Below, one piece after another: positions 1 through 10,480 of a stretch of 64,000 nt of DNA. Source of the stretch: Ctena decussata. Taxonomy: Eukaryota; Mollusca; Bivalvia; Lucinida; Lucinidae. The stretch spans positions 91,832,638 to 91,896,637 of the forward strand of contig OZ022503.1 in assembly GCA_963989385.1 (NCBI GenBank). The letters are read 5' to 3'. Under the pieces are notes generated by a model. That model ran no database searches and was not told the DNA's origin. It worked only from the letters and a program-made list of their open reading frames with translations. How positions within the stretch are numbered: the first letter of the stretch is position 1; each line of letters begins with the position of its first letter. The translations under genes were made by a program, and so were the position numbers.

Positions 1-660
1 AAGACATTCTGACGAATTTTTTGTTACGATTTTTTGTGACGGAGACTGTCATATTATACTTCTTACATACATGACTGTTGAGTACCTCGGCGCCTTTCAG
101 ACGTACGCATCTTTACCTCATTAAGATAAAACCCAACGCCGGACATACCAATTTTATCCTATAAACAACTGCTTCATAAAATCTTCACCATCATCTTTTA
201 TGCATTTTGAATGTCTGTGTTCCCATTTGCTACAAATGTGTTTGTGTAAAAAAAATGTCATGTCTGGTCACAGTTTTATTACTTTTAGAAGAGACCACAT
301 GTACATCATTGACAGTCTAAACAAATTCTCTGGCTGACTGCGCTCTTCCAAAAAGCGCCGAACTTTCAATTTGTAAAATATGATATCAAAGTCAAACAAA
401 TAACACGCGAAACATTTTATCATACCATACAAAATTTAGAAAAAAAAATGGTAGAGTTATAATTACGTGACTTAGAAATAAGCTTAACTAAACATGAACG
501 TGTTTCGGAGAGCACCGTGATTTTTGTTTTCTTCTAATACTTTCGTGCGCTGTTTTGCATTTAAGAGTCCGTTTTTGTCACAGAAAAACTTAATTTTATA
601 GAAAATGCTTATTATTTACTTTAGCTCCAGATACAGTCCGACTATAGCCCGTATTAACTT
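1..660. other. AT-rich stretch without recognised feature
   Basis: No open frame of note, tandem repeat or palindrome was seen. The stretch is AT-rich and ends where the repeat beginning TTTAGCTCACC starts. Confidence 0.5.
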
Positions 661-2422
661 TTTAGCTCACCTGAGCCGAAGGCTCACAGGTGAGCTTATA
701 GTATAGGCAGGCATCCGTCGTCCGTCGTCCGTTGTCCGTCGTACGTCGTCCGTCAACATTTTCAAACGACATCTCCTCTGAAACTACAAGGCCCATTGTA
801 ACTAAATTTCATATATAGCATCTATAGGCAGGGGGAACCAATAATACTGTTTTTTATCCAAATTGCTTTGGAACTTTGGTTGCTATGGCAACTTAAAGTT
901 TCCATTGGCTTGTATGGGAAAAATTGAAAATTTGCATTGATTGCTATGTCACTGCAGATATTTTGACAAAACTTTTACAGAAATGTTCCTTAAGTAGTCC
1001 TCCATCAACCACATGAAATTTTTGTCAATTGCACAAGTTGGCTGGTTGCCATGGCAACCGAATGGTTAAAAATAGAAAAAAATATTAAAAAATCATCTCC
1101 TCAGAAACTATGCAACCAATAAAGCTCAAACTTCACAGAAAGGATCTTGGCACTGCCCTCTATAAAATTACTGTTTTTCTTGGGATTTGCTCCAGCAGTT
1201 TGGTTGCTATGGGAACTTAAAGTTGCCATTGACTTATAATGGCAAAATAGAAAATTTGCATTTATTGCTATGCCACTGCAGATATTGTGACAAAACTTTT
1301 ATAGAAATGTACCTGGAGTAGTCTTTAACCAGCCTTGTTAAATTTATACAAATTGGGCAATTTTTCTGGTTGCCATTGCAACCGAATAGTTAAAAATGGA
1401 AAAATATTAAAAAATCATCTCTGCATAAACTGTGTGGCCAATAAAGCTCAAACTTTACAGAAAGAATCTTAGTACTAGCCTCTATAGAATTACTATTTTT
1501 CATGGCAATTACTCCAGCAGTTTGGTTGCTATGGCAACTAAGAGTTTCCATTGACTTATAATGGGGAAAATGGAAATTGGCAAATTTTGCTGTCTCACGG
1601 CTTTTATTTAGATTTTCTTTCTACAGAAATGTTTCTTGAATAGTCCTCTATATTTCATATGAATTTTCTCCAAATCACTGAATTTGATTGGTTGCCATGG
1701 CAAAATGTAGGGTAAATTTTCGAAAAAAAAAAGAAAAAATGAAAAAATCTTCTGCTCAGAAGCCGTATGGGGGATGAAGCTGATATTGTGCGAACATGTT
1801 GATGACAGAAGCCTCTACATGACTTTTGTTTTTCTTCCAACCCAATAAGAACTTTGGTTGCTATGTCAACTTATAGTTTCCATTGACTTATAATGGGGAA
1901 AGTGAAGCCATGAGGAGGATGAAGCTGATACTTTGCATACATATAAATAACATTAGCCTCTACCTAAAGTATATTTCATATTATCATTGCCCATGTGAAC
2001 TGGTTGCTATGGCAACTTAAAGTTTCCATAGACTTACAATGGGGAAAGTGGACATTTGGTATTTATTTCTGTGTTACGGCAGATATTTTGACAAAAGCTT
2101 TACAGAAATGTTCCTAGAGTAGTCCTTTATCAGCTATAAGAATTTTGCCCAAAGACCTGATTTTGATTGGTTGCCGTTGCAATTGAAGGGCCAAATTTTC
2201 AATTTTTTCATTTTTTTTTTTTTGCCAAAGATCTTCTTCTCAGAAGCCATTAAGGGGGGATAAAGCTTATTTTTCTGCATAAATGTTTGTGATATTATCC
2301 TCTACATAAATGGTGTGTTTTATTGCTGTTGTGCATGTTGTTTTGTTGCTGTGGCAACTTAGTTTTTCCAACATAACCTCAGTGCTCAGGTGAGCGATAT
2401 AGGGCCATTGGCCCTCTGGTTT
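661..2422 (+). mobile_element. Satellite-bearing element with hairpin ends (Helentron/HINE-like), copy 1
   Basis: The left end is AGCTCACCTGAGCC followed by its own complement (GGCTCACAGGTGAGCT), a strong hairpin. The right end carries GCTCAGGTGAGC, complementary to the left tip, then a GC-rich hairpin (AGGGCCATTGGCCCT, 2401-2415) and a short T-rich tail. Between them lie about five degenerate tandem units of roughly 320 bp, each with GGTTGCTATGGCAACTTAAAG (near 881, 1201, 1522, 1856, 2002, 2342), itself a small palindrome. A copy with the same ends but different internal units lies at 15281-17121. Terminal hairpin, subterminal inverted repeat, internal satellite and T-rich insertion site match non-autonomous Helentron-type elements described in bivalves; that class assignment is inference. 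No coding capacity. Confidence 0.75.
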
Positions 2423-2794
2423 AAGTACTAAAACAGTGCTATATATTATTTCTATGTAGCTTAGCAAAGATAAGTAATAAAACTCACAGTATGAAACTAG
2501 GTGAAACATTTTAAAACATTTGATTGATTAGATAATACCGAGATCTAGCTGTTAAAGAATTATGATCAAAACAAAGCCATACATGTACAGTTTTACAATT
2601 CAGTGTCGTGAAAATCTTGTTATTAGTAATTTGAAGTGAGGTATATTATGTAATGTCTTAGCCTGCCAAAATGGTAGACATTTATGTAAAAGTTCTGTCA
2701 TCTTCCAAGACGATTTATACTATATTCTTTTTTTCACTATATCTTCAAGTTTAAAATAAACCAAGACAAAGAAAAGTAATAAGTAATGTGAATG
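2423..2794. other. AT-rich spacer, nothing recognised
   Basis: No repeat or coding signal was seen between the satellite element and the palindromic MITE. Confidence 0.4.
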
Positions 2795-3043
2795 TGTATA
2801 TGAGCAGCGACACGACAAAACCAACAATGTGGTTGTGCGCCCAGCGCAGACTCAGGTCAGCCTGGGCATCCGCCCAGTCTGATCAGAGTCTTCGCTGATC
2901 GCATGGCGGTAGCTTAGACGATTAGCTACCTTAGGACACTTAACGAAGAGTCTGGTCAAACTGGGCAGATGCCCAGGCTGATCTGAGTCTGCACGGGGCG
3001 CACAACCACATTATTGGTTTTGTCGTGTCGCGGCTCATATGTA
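2795..3043. mobile_element. Palindromic MITE, 249 bp, copy 1
   Basis: The ends read TGTATATGAGCAGCGACACG and, inverted, TACATATGAGCCGCGACACG. The arms continue through a GCGCAGACTCAG / CTGATCTGAGTCTGC block and a CCCAGTCTGATCAGAGTC / CTGGTCAAACTGGGC block, so the whole element folds into one long hairpin around GTAGCTTAGACGATTAGCTAC. A near-identical copy lies at 19965-20214 and a diverged one near 37287. No coding capacity; mobilised in trans if at all. Confidence 0.85.
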
Positions 3044-3506
3044 AATGATACCAGTGGGAACGCGTATCCATGGCGGAGTGATATTTTTATACAGATAGCA
3101 ACGAAAAAACGTTCGAAATTCCTCGGATTCAGATTCAATCGACGAACGGGTCGCAGTTTCAGTGCTGCTTTGTCGGCGAATCAAACTACACACAGCCGAA
3201 AATAATACACGGTTTTATTCCTTACATCTTAGTTTAATTTCCTAGTTCTCTGAGATCCGAACTGAACACCGAGATACACGGCATTCGAGCAGTTGACACG
3301 ATCGTCGAAAGACGACTTTTTAAGTCAACTTCAAAAGCAATTTTCAAAACAATTCGACTTTCTCCCGCCGGCGGACATATGCCATGAAAAACCATGGTAT
3401 TCGCCCTTTCCCTGTGACAAAAATCAAGTAATTCGGTGTTTGGGACAATTTTCTTTGCAAAATAATCTTCGGGTACTCTACGCAATTTGTTGTTGTTTTC
3501 AACAAA
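3044..3506. other. Non-repetitive, CpG-containing stretch
   Basis: Contains several CG dinucleotides and no recognised repeat. It precedes a Kozak-like ATG at 3507 and could be a 5' UTR or promoter region, but no TATA box or initiator was decisive. Confidence 0.2.
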
Positions 3507-3683
3507 ATGGCGGACAACAGTGTTTACATCACTGGCCCGGCTATGCATTTCAACGTTTGCGACAAAATCGAGAGAATCATTATTCCATGTATTGCTAGAA
3601 TACCAAGCGCGATTAAATTAAATATGTTTATTAAAAATACAATGCATGACAGAAGTCTATCTTTATATTTTATTCACAAATAA
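3507..3683 (+). CDS. Possible first coding exon or 58-aa small ORF, unrecognised
   Basis: An ATG in good context (ACAAAATGG) opens a 58-codon frame starting MADNSVYITGPAMHFNVCDK and ending at TAA (3681-3683). The frame is not a shadow of a larger gene and lies in one of the few stretches without visible repeats. The second half is AT-rich and looks intronic, so the real coding part, if any, might stop at a splice donor around 3570-3590. No domain recognised. A chance ORF remains likely. Confidence 0.18.
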   Translation: MADNSVYITGPAMHFNVCDKIERIIIPCIARIPSAIKLNMFIKNTMHDRSLSLYFIHK

Positions 3684-4787
3684 CCACAATTCCATACCCA
3701 CCCGCAGAGTTTGTAAACAAGGAAGCTAGCTCAGTAGTGCTGGTTACGTCATGAAATTGTGACGTAAACAGTAAATTGATTGTATTACTGATATTAACTT
3801 GTGAGTCGGCTGACAGCCAGTGTGCCAATATTTCAAATGCTATATCGCGCGACCCTGTTTGAAAAATTAAAGCAAGACAAATATCGCCACATCACTAAAC
3901 AACTATTCAATTAAGACAGAACGTGAAATTTCACTTTGGGAGAGAAAACTTAATGGGTCCTACATCTGAAGGATCAAATGGAATGGTTGTGCAGGCCCGT
4001 ACACATACTTTTGCCAAGGGATTAGGGGCGGAGGGTAAGAAGGTGTGGCTGGAACGAATTTCAGTGTGAGTGGGGAGGTGGCGGGAGGGGAGGGGTGGGT
4101 GCCCTAGGGTGGTGGGGGTTGGGGTGGGTTAAAGGGGATAAGAAAGTTAAGAAAATCCAGATTTTAAGGACACTTTTAGAGCTTTAGTTAAGGGTTGTAA
4201 ACTCGCTTTCTGGCAGAAAACTGCATGTTTTTTTATGTAATTTGCTCGGTTATGGGAGGTGCACCCCCTCCGCTCTCCGTCGTACAGGCCCGGTGTGCTG
4301 GTTGGTGAGAGGAACGGGGAGGCGGAGTGGGGGGGGGGGGGGGGGGTAGGGGGAATCGACTCTGTCGCCTGGCAACTTTGACAAGTCTGCACCTTTTCTC
4401 AGGTCAAATATAAAACAAATATCGAAAAGTATGTGTATGTGTGTTTTTGGTGTGATGTCATCAGCGACAACACGCGGAACAGACACGATTACAAAGATCT
4501 TCAAATTTGTAATTTCCTTATTCTAGAAATCGTATGAAAACTCAAGCCATTCTAGAGTCTGAATCTACAAACCAAACATTGTTTGCAACTCTTGTTCGGC
4601 TCATACCGACTCCCACAGTCCAAAGAGTCTCGGTAGCGCAGCTGCCAAGTGGAGTCTCGCCGGTAAAATTTACTTGATCAGTCGACTTTCTCTCTAATAA
4701 ATGTCGACTCAAAATAGGTTAGGCCCTATGGCATTCATGGGGTGATAGCCAATGGACTGACATGGAATACAGAAGTATTAAAGGCCC
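3684..4787. other. Unassigned stretch with G-rich tracts
   Basis: No coding signal. A G-rich block runs from about 4070 to 4130, and an uninterrupted run of 18 G lies at 4329-4346, flanked by further G runs. The short open frames across it exist only because of the homopolymers. Confidence 0.4.
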
Positions 4788-5045
4788 AGCAGACATTCAA
4801 TGCTGAATCAATGTTGGGAGTCAGTGTTGAATCAATGTTGAATTATTCATTGAATTGAACTGAAGCCTCAATACTCCATTAACAAATTCGCAAAAGTTTT
4901 AGCCTATTTCTAGCGTTTTCGTGAGTACATTTGGGCAGTTCGATACAAAGTAATATAATATAGAGACAAACACTTCAGACCTTGGTCGGACTGATCCCGA
5001 AGCAGGATCTACGCTGTTTCTCATTCCATCTGCATCTTTAGACGC
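4788..5045. repeat. Dispersed repeat, direct copy 1 (GTTGAATCAATGTTGAAT family plus GATCCCGAAGCAGG module)
   Basis: Begins GCCCAGCAGAC and holds repeated ATCAATGTTG blocks, then a module ATCCCGAAGCAGGATCTACG about 200 bp later. The same two modules recur in the same order and spacing at 5920-6105, 1.1 kb downstream. Confidence 0.6.
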
Positions 5046-5094
5046 ATTACTGCAGTGAAAATCCAAACATCAGTTTTAAGACAGTTATGCTTAA

Positions 5095-5225
5095 TTCCAA
5101 TCTTTAGACTTCGGACTACCCATCCAGGGGTCGCAAGATCGATCCCCCGCTTCTCCGGTCTTTCGTATACTTTAAACCGAGGTCCCGTCTCCATATGACC
5201 TCGTTGTTGGTGGGACGTTCAACCC
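5095..5225 (+). mobile_element. SINE fragment with tRNA-like B box
   Basis: GGTCGCAAGATCGATCCC resembles a Pol III B box. It is followed by a conserved-looking body with ACCTCGTTGTTGGTGGGACG. No convincing A box upstream, so probably a 5'-truncated SINE. Confidence 0.4.
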
Positions 5226-5447
5226 GAGTTCACTCACTCCAATCTTTAGAGACTTTATGGTACGTCAGCCAGTTCAATATAAGGGAAGTTACTTCTCAAA
5301 TCACTATTATAATTCTTTCTGCACGAGTTTCTTCCCATGTGTTGCCAAACACGGTCTCCTTTTTTCCCTTACTGAAGAGATTGAAAGTGGGGCTGAAGAG
5401 ATATACAGCATACTGTACAAGTGAAATTTTCACATATGTAGACTAAA

Positions 5448-5860
5448 TCCTCCGAAGACCTTGAAAATAAGGTCAACGTGATCAAAATCTATTATGCTCT
5501 TATGTTTGTCCTAATGATATATCGATGCAAGTTTGGTGAAATTGGTTCAAGAAATATTGTGGGTACAAGAAATTGTCATGCTGACGCAGAACACAGAAGG
5601 TCAAGTCTAAGGCCTCTTGTGACCTTGAAAATGGGGTCAAAGTCACCAAAACCTAATCAACTTTTTAGACATCTTTACAAACCAAGGGTACTAAGACCAC
5701 TATGCAATCCAAGGGTACTAAGACCACTTTGTTCCTTACATACATAAGAAACAAAGTGGCCTTAGTACCCTTGACTTGCAAAGATGCTATTTGGCTTGTC
5801 CAAACGATATATCCATGGAAGTTTGGTAAAATTTGACCCACTTATTCAAAAATATGGCAG
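5448..5860. repeat. Two to three degenerate tandem units (GACCTTGAAAA...GGTCAA)
   Basis: GACCTTGAAAATAAGGTCAA near 5457 recurs near 5621 as GACCTTGAAAATGGGGTCAA. The segment CCTAATGATATATCGATGCA near 5510 has a related copy near 5797. Non-coding satellite-like material, similar in style to the block at 37540-38110. Confidence 0.5.
5704..5773. repeat. Hairpin AAGGGTACTAAG...CTTAGTACCCTT
   Basis: CCAAGGGTACTAAGACCACT... pairs with ...AGTGGCCTTAGTACCCTTG around a short loop. An extra direct copy of CAAGGGTACTAAGACCACT starts near 5680. The single-arm motif AAGGGTACTAAGCCCACTTT recurs near 13660. Confidence 0.6.
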
Positions 5861-5919
5861 ATACTTACTGCCTTGTGCACAGAAACTGACTTCCCTTGGG
5901 TAAACCTGTTATAGCAAAA

Positions 5920-6105
5920 TGTTGAGAGTCAGTGTTGAATCAATGTTAAATTATACATTGAATAGAAATGAATTGAATTGAAGCCTCCATATTCCTTCAA
6001 GGAAAATTACCGAATTTGATGAAAAAAGTGATTAAAGTGCGATGAAAGTGCGATAGATCCCGAAGCAGGATCTACGCTGTTTGTCATTACAACTGCATCT
6101 TTTAG
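5920..6105. repeat. Dispersed repeat, direct copy 2
   Basis: Same modules as 4788-5045: GAGTCAGTGTTGAATCAATG, GAATTGAAGCCTCCATATTC, then ATCCCGAAGCAGGATCTACG. The distance between the modules is shorter here. Confidence 0.6.
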
Positions 6106-6620
6106 AAGACAACTTGTCCCACTTTCAGAAGACAACTCGCCCCATATTCTCAGACACTCAGCTTACTAGAATATCTACGTTCTTGTCCCCGATGCAGAAC
6201 GCAACTCGCCCCCCCCCCCCGCTCCCCCCCCCCAAATAAAAGGAAGAGCTTCGCCGTGACCCTGGTTGTGAATGGGTGGACCTTGGTAAATACATTAAAT
6301 ACCCAAAGCACTTCAACGATAACCTGGTACACCCAGGGGCTGAGCAGCGAGGTTTTGAGGGTTCTGCAGCTGCAGAGTAATTATCAAACTGTGGCTGGGA
6401 GGCATGCTAAAATCATGCATTAATGCTTATTAGTATTTGTTGTCCCCTTTAGGGACCGATCATAAGAATAAGGGCATGGGTTAGCTTACATTTGCAAACC
6501 AGTGCCTGGAGCATGTTACCCTGTTCATCTATGGTACAGATGCAAACATCCCTGTATGCTTTTATTCGCACTTTTGAAAGTTTGATAAATACCAAGAGCC
6601 TATCACACAAGTGTGATTTG
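6106..6620. repeat. GACAACTCGCCCC motif cluster and unassigned flank
   Basis: At 6109-6145, GACAACTTGTCCCACTTTC and GACAACTCGCCCCA are the complement of the GGGGCGAGTTGTC units at 9090-9232. Poly-C runs lie near 6207-6230. The rest of the stretch shows nothing recognisable. Confidence 0.45.
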
Positions 6621-8136
6621 TACGGAAGCCGAGAGGGGACATTTCGGAGTTCACTTTTATATAGTTTTACTCCAATAAATTTTTACTTAAGTGTTTTTTT
6701 AATATCACTGTTTTCTACTTTTACAAAATGCTGCTCTAATAAATTTACATTGGCGGGAAATCACACTTTTATATAGTTTTAGTCCAATAAATTTTTACTT
6801 AAGTGTTTTTTTAATATCACTGTTTTCTACTTTTACAAAATGCTGCTCTAATAAATTTGCATTGGCGGGATATCACACTTTTATATAGTTTTAGTCCAAT
6901 AAATTTTTACTTAAGTGTTTTTTTAATATCACTGTTTTCTACTTTTACAAAATGCTGCTCTAATAAATTTGCATTGGCGGGAAATCACACTTTTATATAG
7001 TTTTAGTCCAATAAATTTTTACTTCAGTGTTTTTTTAATATCACTGTTTTCTACTTTTACAAAATGCTGCTCTAATATATTTGCATTGGCGGGAAATCAC
7101 ACAGACTATGTTTCGGAGTTTACTTTTATATAGTTTTACTCCAATGAATTTTTACTAAAGTGTTTTTAATGTGGCGGTTTTTTACTTTTACAAAATGCTG
7201 CTCTAATATATTTGAATTGGCGGGAAATCACAGGCGCATCAAGATGGCGTCAAATGGAAACGAAGAACTTGTAAGTTCCACAAGTTCTTCGTTTCCATTT
7301 GACGCCATCTTGATGCGCGTGTGATTTCCCGCCAATGCAAATATATTAGAGCAGCATTTTGTAAAAGTAAAAAACAGTGATATTAAAAAAAAACACTTAA
7401 GTAAAAATTTATTGGACTAAAACTATATAAAAGTGTGATTTCCCGCCTATGCAACTTTATTAGAGCAGCATTTTGTAAAAGTAAAAAACAGTGATATTAA
7501 AAAAAACACTTAAGTAAAAATTTATTGGACTAAAACTATATAAAAGTGTGATTTCCCGCCAATGCAAATTTATTAGAGCAGCATTTTGTAAAAGTAGAAA
7601 ACAGTGATATTAAAAAAACACTTAAGTAAAAATTTATTGGACTAAAACTATATAAAAGTGTGATTTCCCGCCAATGCAAATTTATTAGAGCAGCATTTTG
7701 TAAAAGTAGAAAACAGTGATATTAAAAGAACACTTAAGTAAAAATTTATTGGAGAAAAACTATATAAAAATGAACTCCGAAATGTTTTACCATATATGGA
7801 AATGCCGGCCATCTTGGTCACGTGACCAGCATCCAATGCAAAATATATCAGAGCAGCATTTTGTTATAGTATAAAACAGTGATATTAAAAAAACACTTAA
7901 GTAAAAATTTATTGGAGAAAAACTATATAAAAATGAACTCCGAAATGTTTTACCATATATGGAAATGCCGGCCTTCTTGGTCACGTGACCAGCATCCAAT
8001 GCAAAATATATCAGAGCAGCATTTTGTTATAGTATAAACTATAAAACAGTGATATTAAAAAAACACTTAAGTAAAAATTTATTGGAGTAAAACTATATAA
8101 AAGTGAACTCCGAAATGTCCCCTCTCGACTTCCGTA
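6621..8136. mobile_element. Giant palindromic element of inverted 112-bp tandem units
   Basis: Begins TACGGAAGCCGAGAGGGGAC and ends with its complement (CCCCTCTCGACTTCCGTA, 8119-8136). The left arm has five units starting at 6652, 6764, 6876, 6988 and 7121. The first four are spaced exactly 112 bp and carry CCAATAAATTTTTACTTAAG and CATTGGCGGGAAATCACAC. The right arm has about seven units in opposite orientation, some with an added ATGGCCGGC/GGTCACGTGACC segment. The centre is a near-perfect hairpin of two 41-bp arms (7232-7272 and 7280-7320) around a 7-nt loop (7273-7279). Non-autonomous palindromic transposon or rearranged satellite; no protein encoded. Confidence 0.8.
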
Positions 8137-8851
8137 GATTTGCTACTTGTAAATACTTATTGATAGAGTCACATTATAAATGAATGCAAGTTAATAAATG
8201 GCTAAAAGTTCTTTGCTAAGAAGTTAACAAAGGAGGTCTAGGGGGCACGCCCCCCGGAAGCCAAAGCAATTTCCCAATTTTAATGGCAATTTAAGATTGG
8301 AAAAAATAGAGCAAAACTAGGAATGATGATAAAAGAAATAAAGGGTTTGTTGTTGTTTTTTTAGGAATTTTGCCTCCTTTTAGAGTGTTTATTTTGCCAT
8401 AATGGCTTTGTGTCCCACATGCTAGTGACTCTTTTGCAATTCAGTTTTATTTAGTAGAAATACTCTTTTGCAATTCAGTTTTATTTAGTAGAAATATTTA
8501 CATCGTAATGCGGCTGATCAATAATACATGTATGTGAATGTTGTATAGGATTTTTTTTTGGTAAAATGTATGAACATATGATATGTGTATGGGAGGGGGG
8601 GGGGGGGGGGGGGGTGCTGGTGTAAAAAAGTAAAAAATAAATTGTAGATATTAAAACATTACTATCAATATGGGGAGTCTGCGCCCCCAGAAGCCAGTGA
8701 CATTTTAAAAACTCAATTCAAATGGAATAATCTGCAGACTTTTCTTAAGAATTTTGGGTGGAGCAGGTTTTTTTTTCATTGTTTTTCGATGTCTGATTTT
8801 TTTAAATCCCCTCATGAGCTAATTTATTTATTTTTTCTTGCATATCCAAAG

Positions 8852-8894
<43 letters not shown>

Positions 8895-8985
8895 ACCCCG
8901 CCCCCCCAGAATATCAAATGGTCGGTCCCTTAGCGCCTAACGGGACAGGGTTTTGACAGATTTATGAGTAAGAGCAAGCTGTCTC
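8137..8985. repeat. Low-complexity and short duplicated segments
   Basis: A 35-bp block (CTCTTTTGCAATTCAGTTTT...) is duplicated in tandem at about 8429-8497. GGGGGCACGCCCCCCGGAAG near 8240 and GTCTGCGCCCCCAGAAGCC near 8677 are related, suggesting a roughly 430-bp degenerate unit. G run at 8595-8614; 43-base C run at 8852-8894. Confidence 0.5.
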
Positions 8986-9009
8986 TTGTATTTTTTGTGG
9001 ATGCCTTCT

Positions 9010-9240
9010 GAAAGGGTACGTGTGTGTTGGGGGAGGGGGGGGGAGGGGCGGGGGGCGTCGTCCGGGACAGAATTGTTTAGAAGGGCGCAGTGGTCTCAGA
9101 ATGTGGGGCGCGTTGTCTTGGGGGAAGTGGTCTGGGGAGTTGTCTCAGAATGTGTGGCGAGTTGTCACCTGAAGGAGGGGCGACTTGTCTTGGGGTGAGA
9201 TTTTTGTGGGGCGAGTTGTCTTGGGGCGAGTTGTCCGTAA
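9010..9240 (+). repeat. Degenerate minisatellite GGGGCGAGTTGTCTT
   Basis: Repeats of GTGGGGCG.GTTGTCTTGGGG with variable spacing. Complementary units occur at 6109-6145, so the motif flanks the giant palindrome in opposite orientations. The open frames here are simple-sequence artefacts. Confidence 0.6.
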
Positions 9241-10164
9241 TTCCGACTAAAGCATGTAGGTTTCACTTGAAATATTTATTATCATTCCGCTTGCTCTTTC
9301 TTGTTCCACTATTAAAAAACAGCCGGTCAATCACTCAATGTTTTTCGTTTGTCAAACTTTGTGGTTTACTCGAGTACCAGTGTGTTTGTTTTGCTTTCTC
9401 TCGTTCGTTCTCGGCGTGTAGCCTAAATTCAGAAGCCCAAAAAATCACAGGCAGGCAGACTTACGCAAAATCTTAATAAATGCACAGTATGCTAAATGAT
9501 TACAAACTTTACTGTACCATAAATGAAGAAACAGTTGGTCTCCTCAACTGGCTCAAGTCGATCCAGCAGAAAAAATGTCCCAGTCATTCCAAAATTAACG
9601 TACATTCTGTGAAATGACCACAAATAAACACAAATGCCTACAAACTGTCCTCCTAATACTTCAAATCATTAGATACGTCTCCACAGAATCTGAAATACTA
9701 CTCTAATTTTATTGTTCTGTATGCATTTGACTCGTACTGAAAATTTTAGATATGGTCTTGCCCGAAATTGTCATCTCCCTTACGAACTTTTTTTCTGTTC
9801 AACTCAAGTTGTGGGTGAAATATATGTAAAATTATTTGATATGAAGAAAGAGTCCACATTTGTTTACTGCATTAATGTAGAGGAAATTAAAGCAGAATAT
9901 TATTTACCACACTATATTTGAATTCGATCCACAAAATCAGTAATAGTACAATAGCAGACCAGTTTTTTGTTGTCCAAAATGGTACATGCTGCACATATGA
10001 AATTGATCTAAATTTCAAATTCAACATAAATGATAATAATTGTATATAAGAATAGAAAAAGATCCGTTTCTGCTCAGCTGTCTTGTATGTGAAGCATTTT
10101 ACCTCATGTAACGATGACTTTGTGTAACGGTGAGGACACAGTGGTAACGGAGTTGACAATTTCA
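9241..10164. other. Unassigned stretch before the gap
   Basis: No repeat, palindrome or convincing coding sequence was seen. Confidence 0.4.
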
Positions 10165-10364
10165 NNNNNNNNNNNNNNNNNNNNNNNNNNNNNNNNNNNN
10201 NNNNNNNNNNNNNNNNNNNNNNNNNNNNNNNNNNNNNNNNNNNNNNNNNNNNNNNNNNNNNNNNNNNNNNNNNNNNNNNNNNNNNNNNNNNNNNNNNNNN
10301 NNNNNNNNNNNNNNNNNNNNNNNNNNNNNNNNNNNNNNNNNNNNNNNNNNNNNNNNNNNNNNNN
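10165..10364. other. Assembly gap of 200 N
   Basis: Exactly 200 consecutive N, a conventional gap size, so the true length is unknown. The sequence right of the gap is one arm of a long inverted repeat, which may be why assembly stopped here. Confidence 0.95.
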
Positions 10365-10371
10365 CAATCAT

Positions 10372-10480
10372 ATTACACACCGTACATTCGATCTTTAACA
10401 TTTTGGTAGAACGCGGTCGGGTACGGAAAATACAGATGTTTATCCAAGCGCGCGCTTCTTCGCGGGTAAGTCATTTTCTT
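10372..10480 (+). repeat. Left arm of inverted pair with 15137-15247
   Basis: ACACACCGTACATTCGATCT and CGGTCGGGTACGGAAAATAC match the reverse complement of 15137-15247 with few differences over about 110 bp. Possibly a terminal inverted repeat of a 4.9-kb element, or two independent copies of one dispersed repeat. Confidence 0.65.

Noticed and set aside
3293..3598. 101-codon plus-strand frame and overlapping minus-strand 104-codon frame
   Set aside because: No domain and no codon bias. The two overlap each other; the Kozak ATG at 3507 in another frame is the better candidate.
8986..9476. Gly/Val-rich and overlapping 128-codon frames
   Set aside because: The first part is G-rich simple sequence; nothing recognisable follows.
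10104..10401. Frames running through the N gap
   Set aside because: They consist of unknown residues and carry no information.
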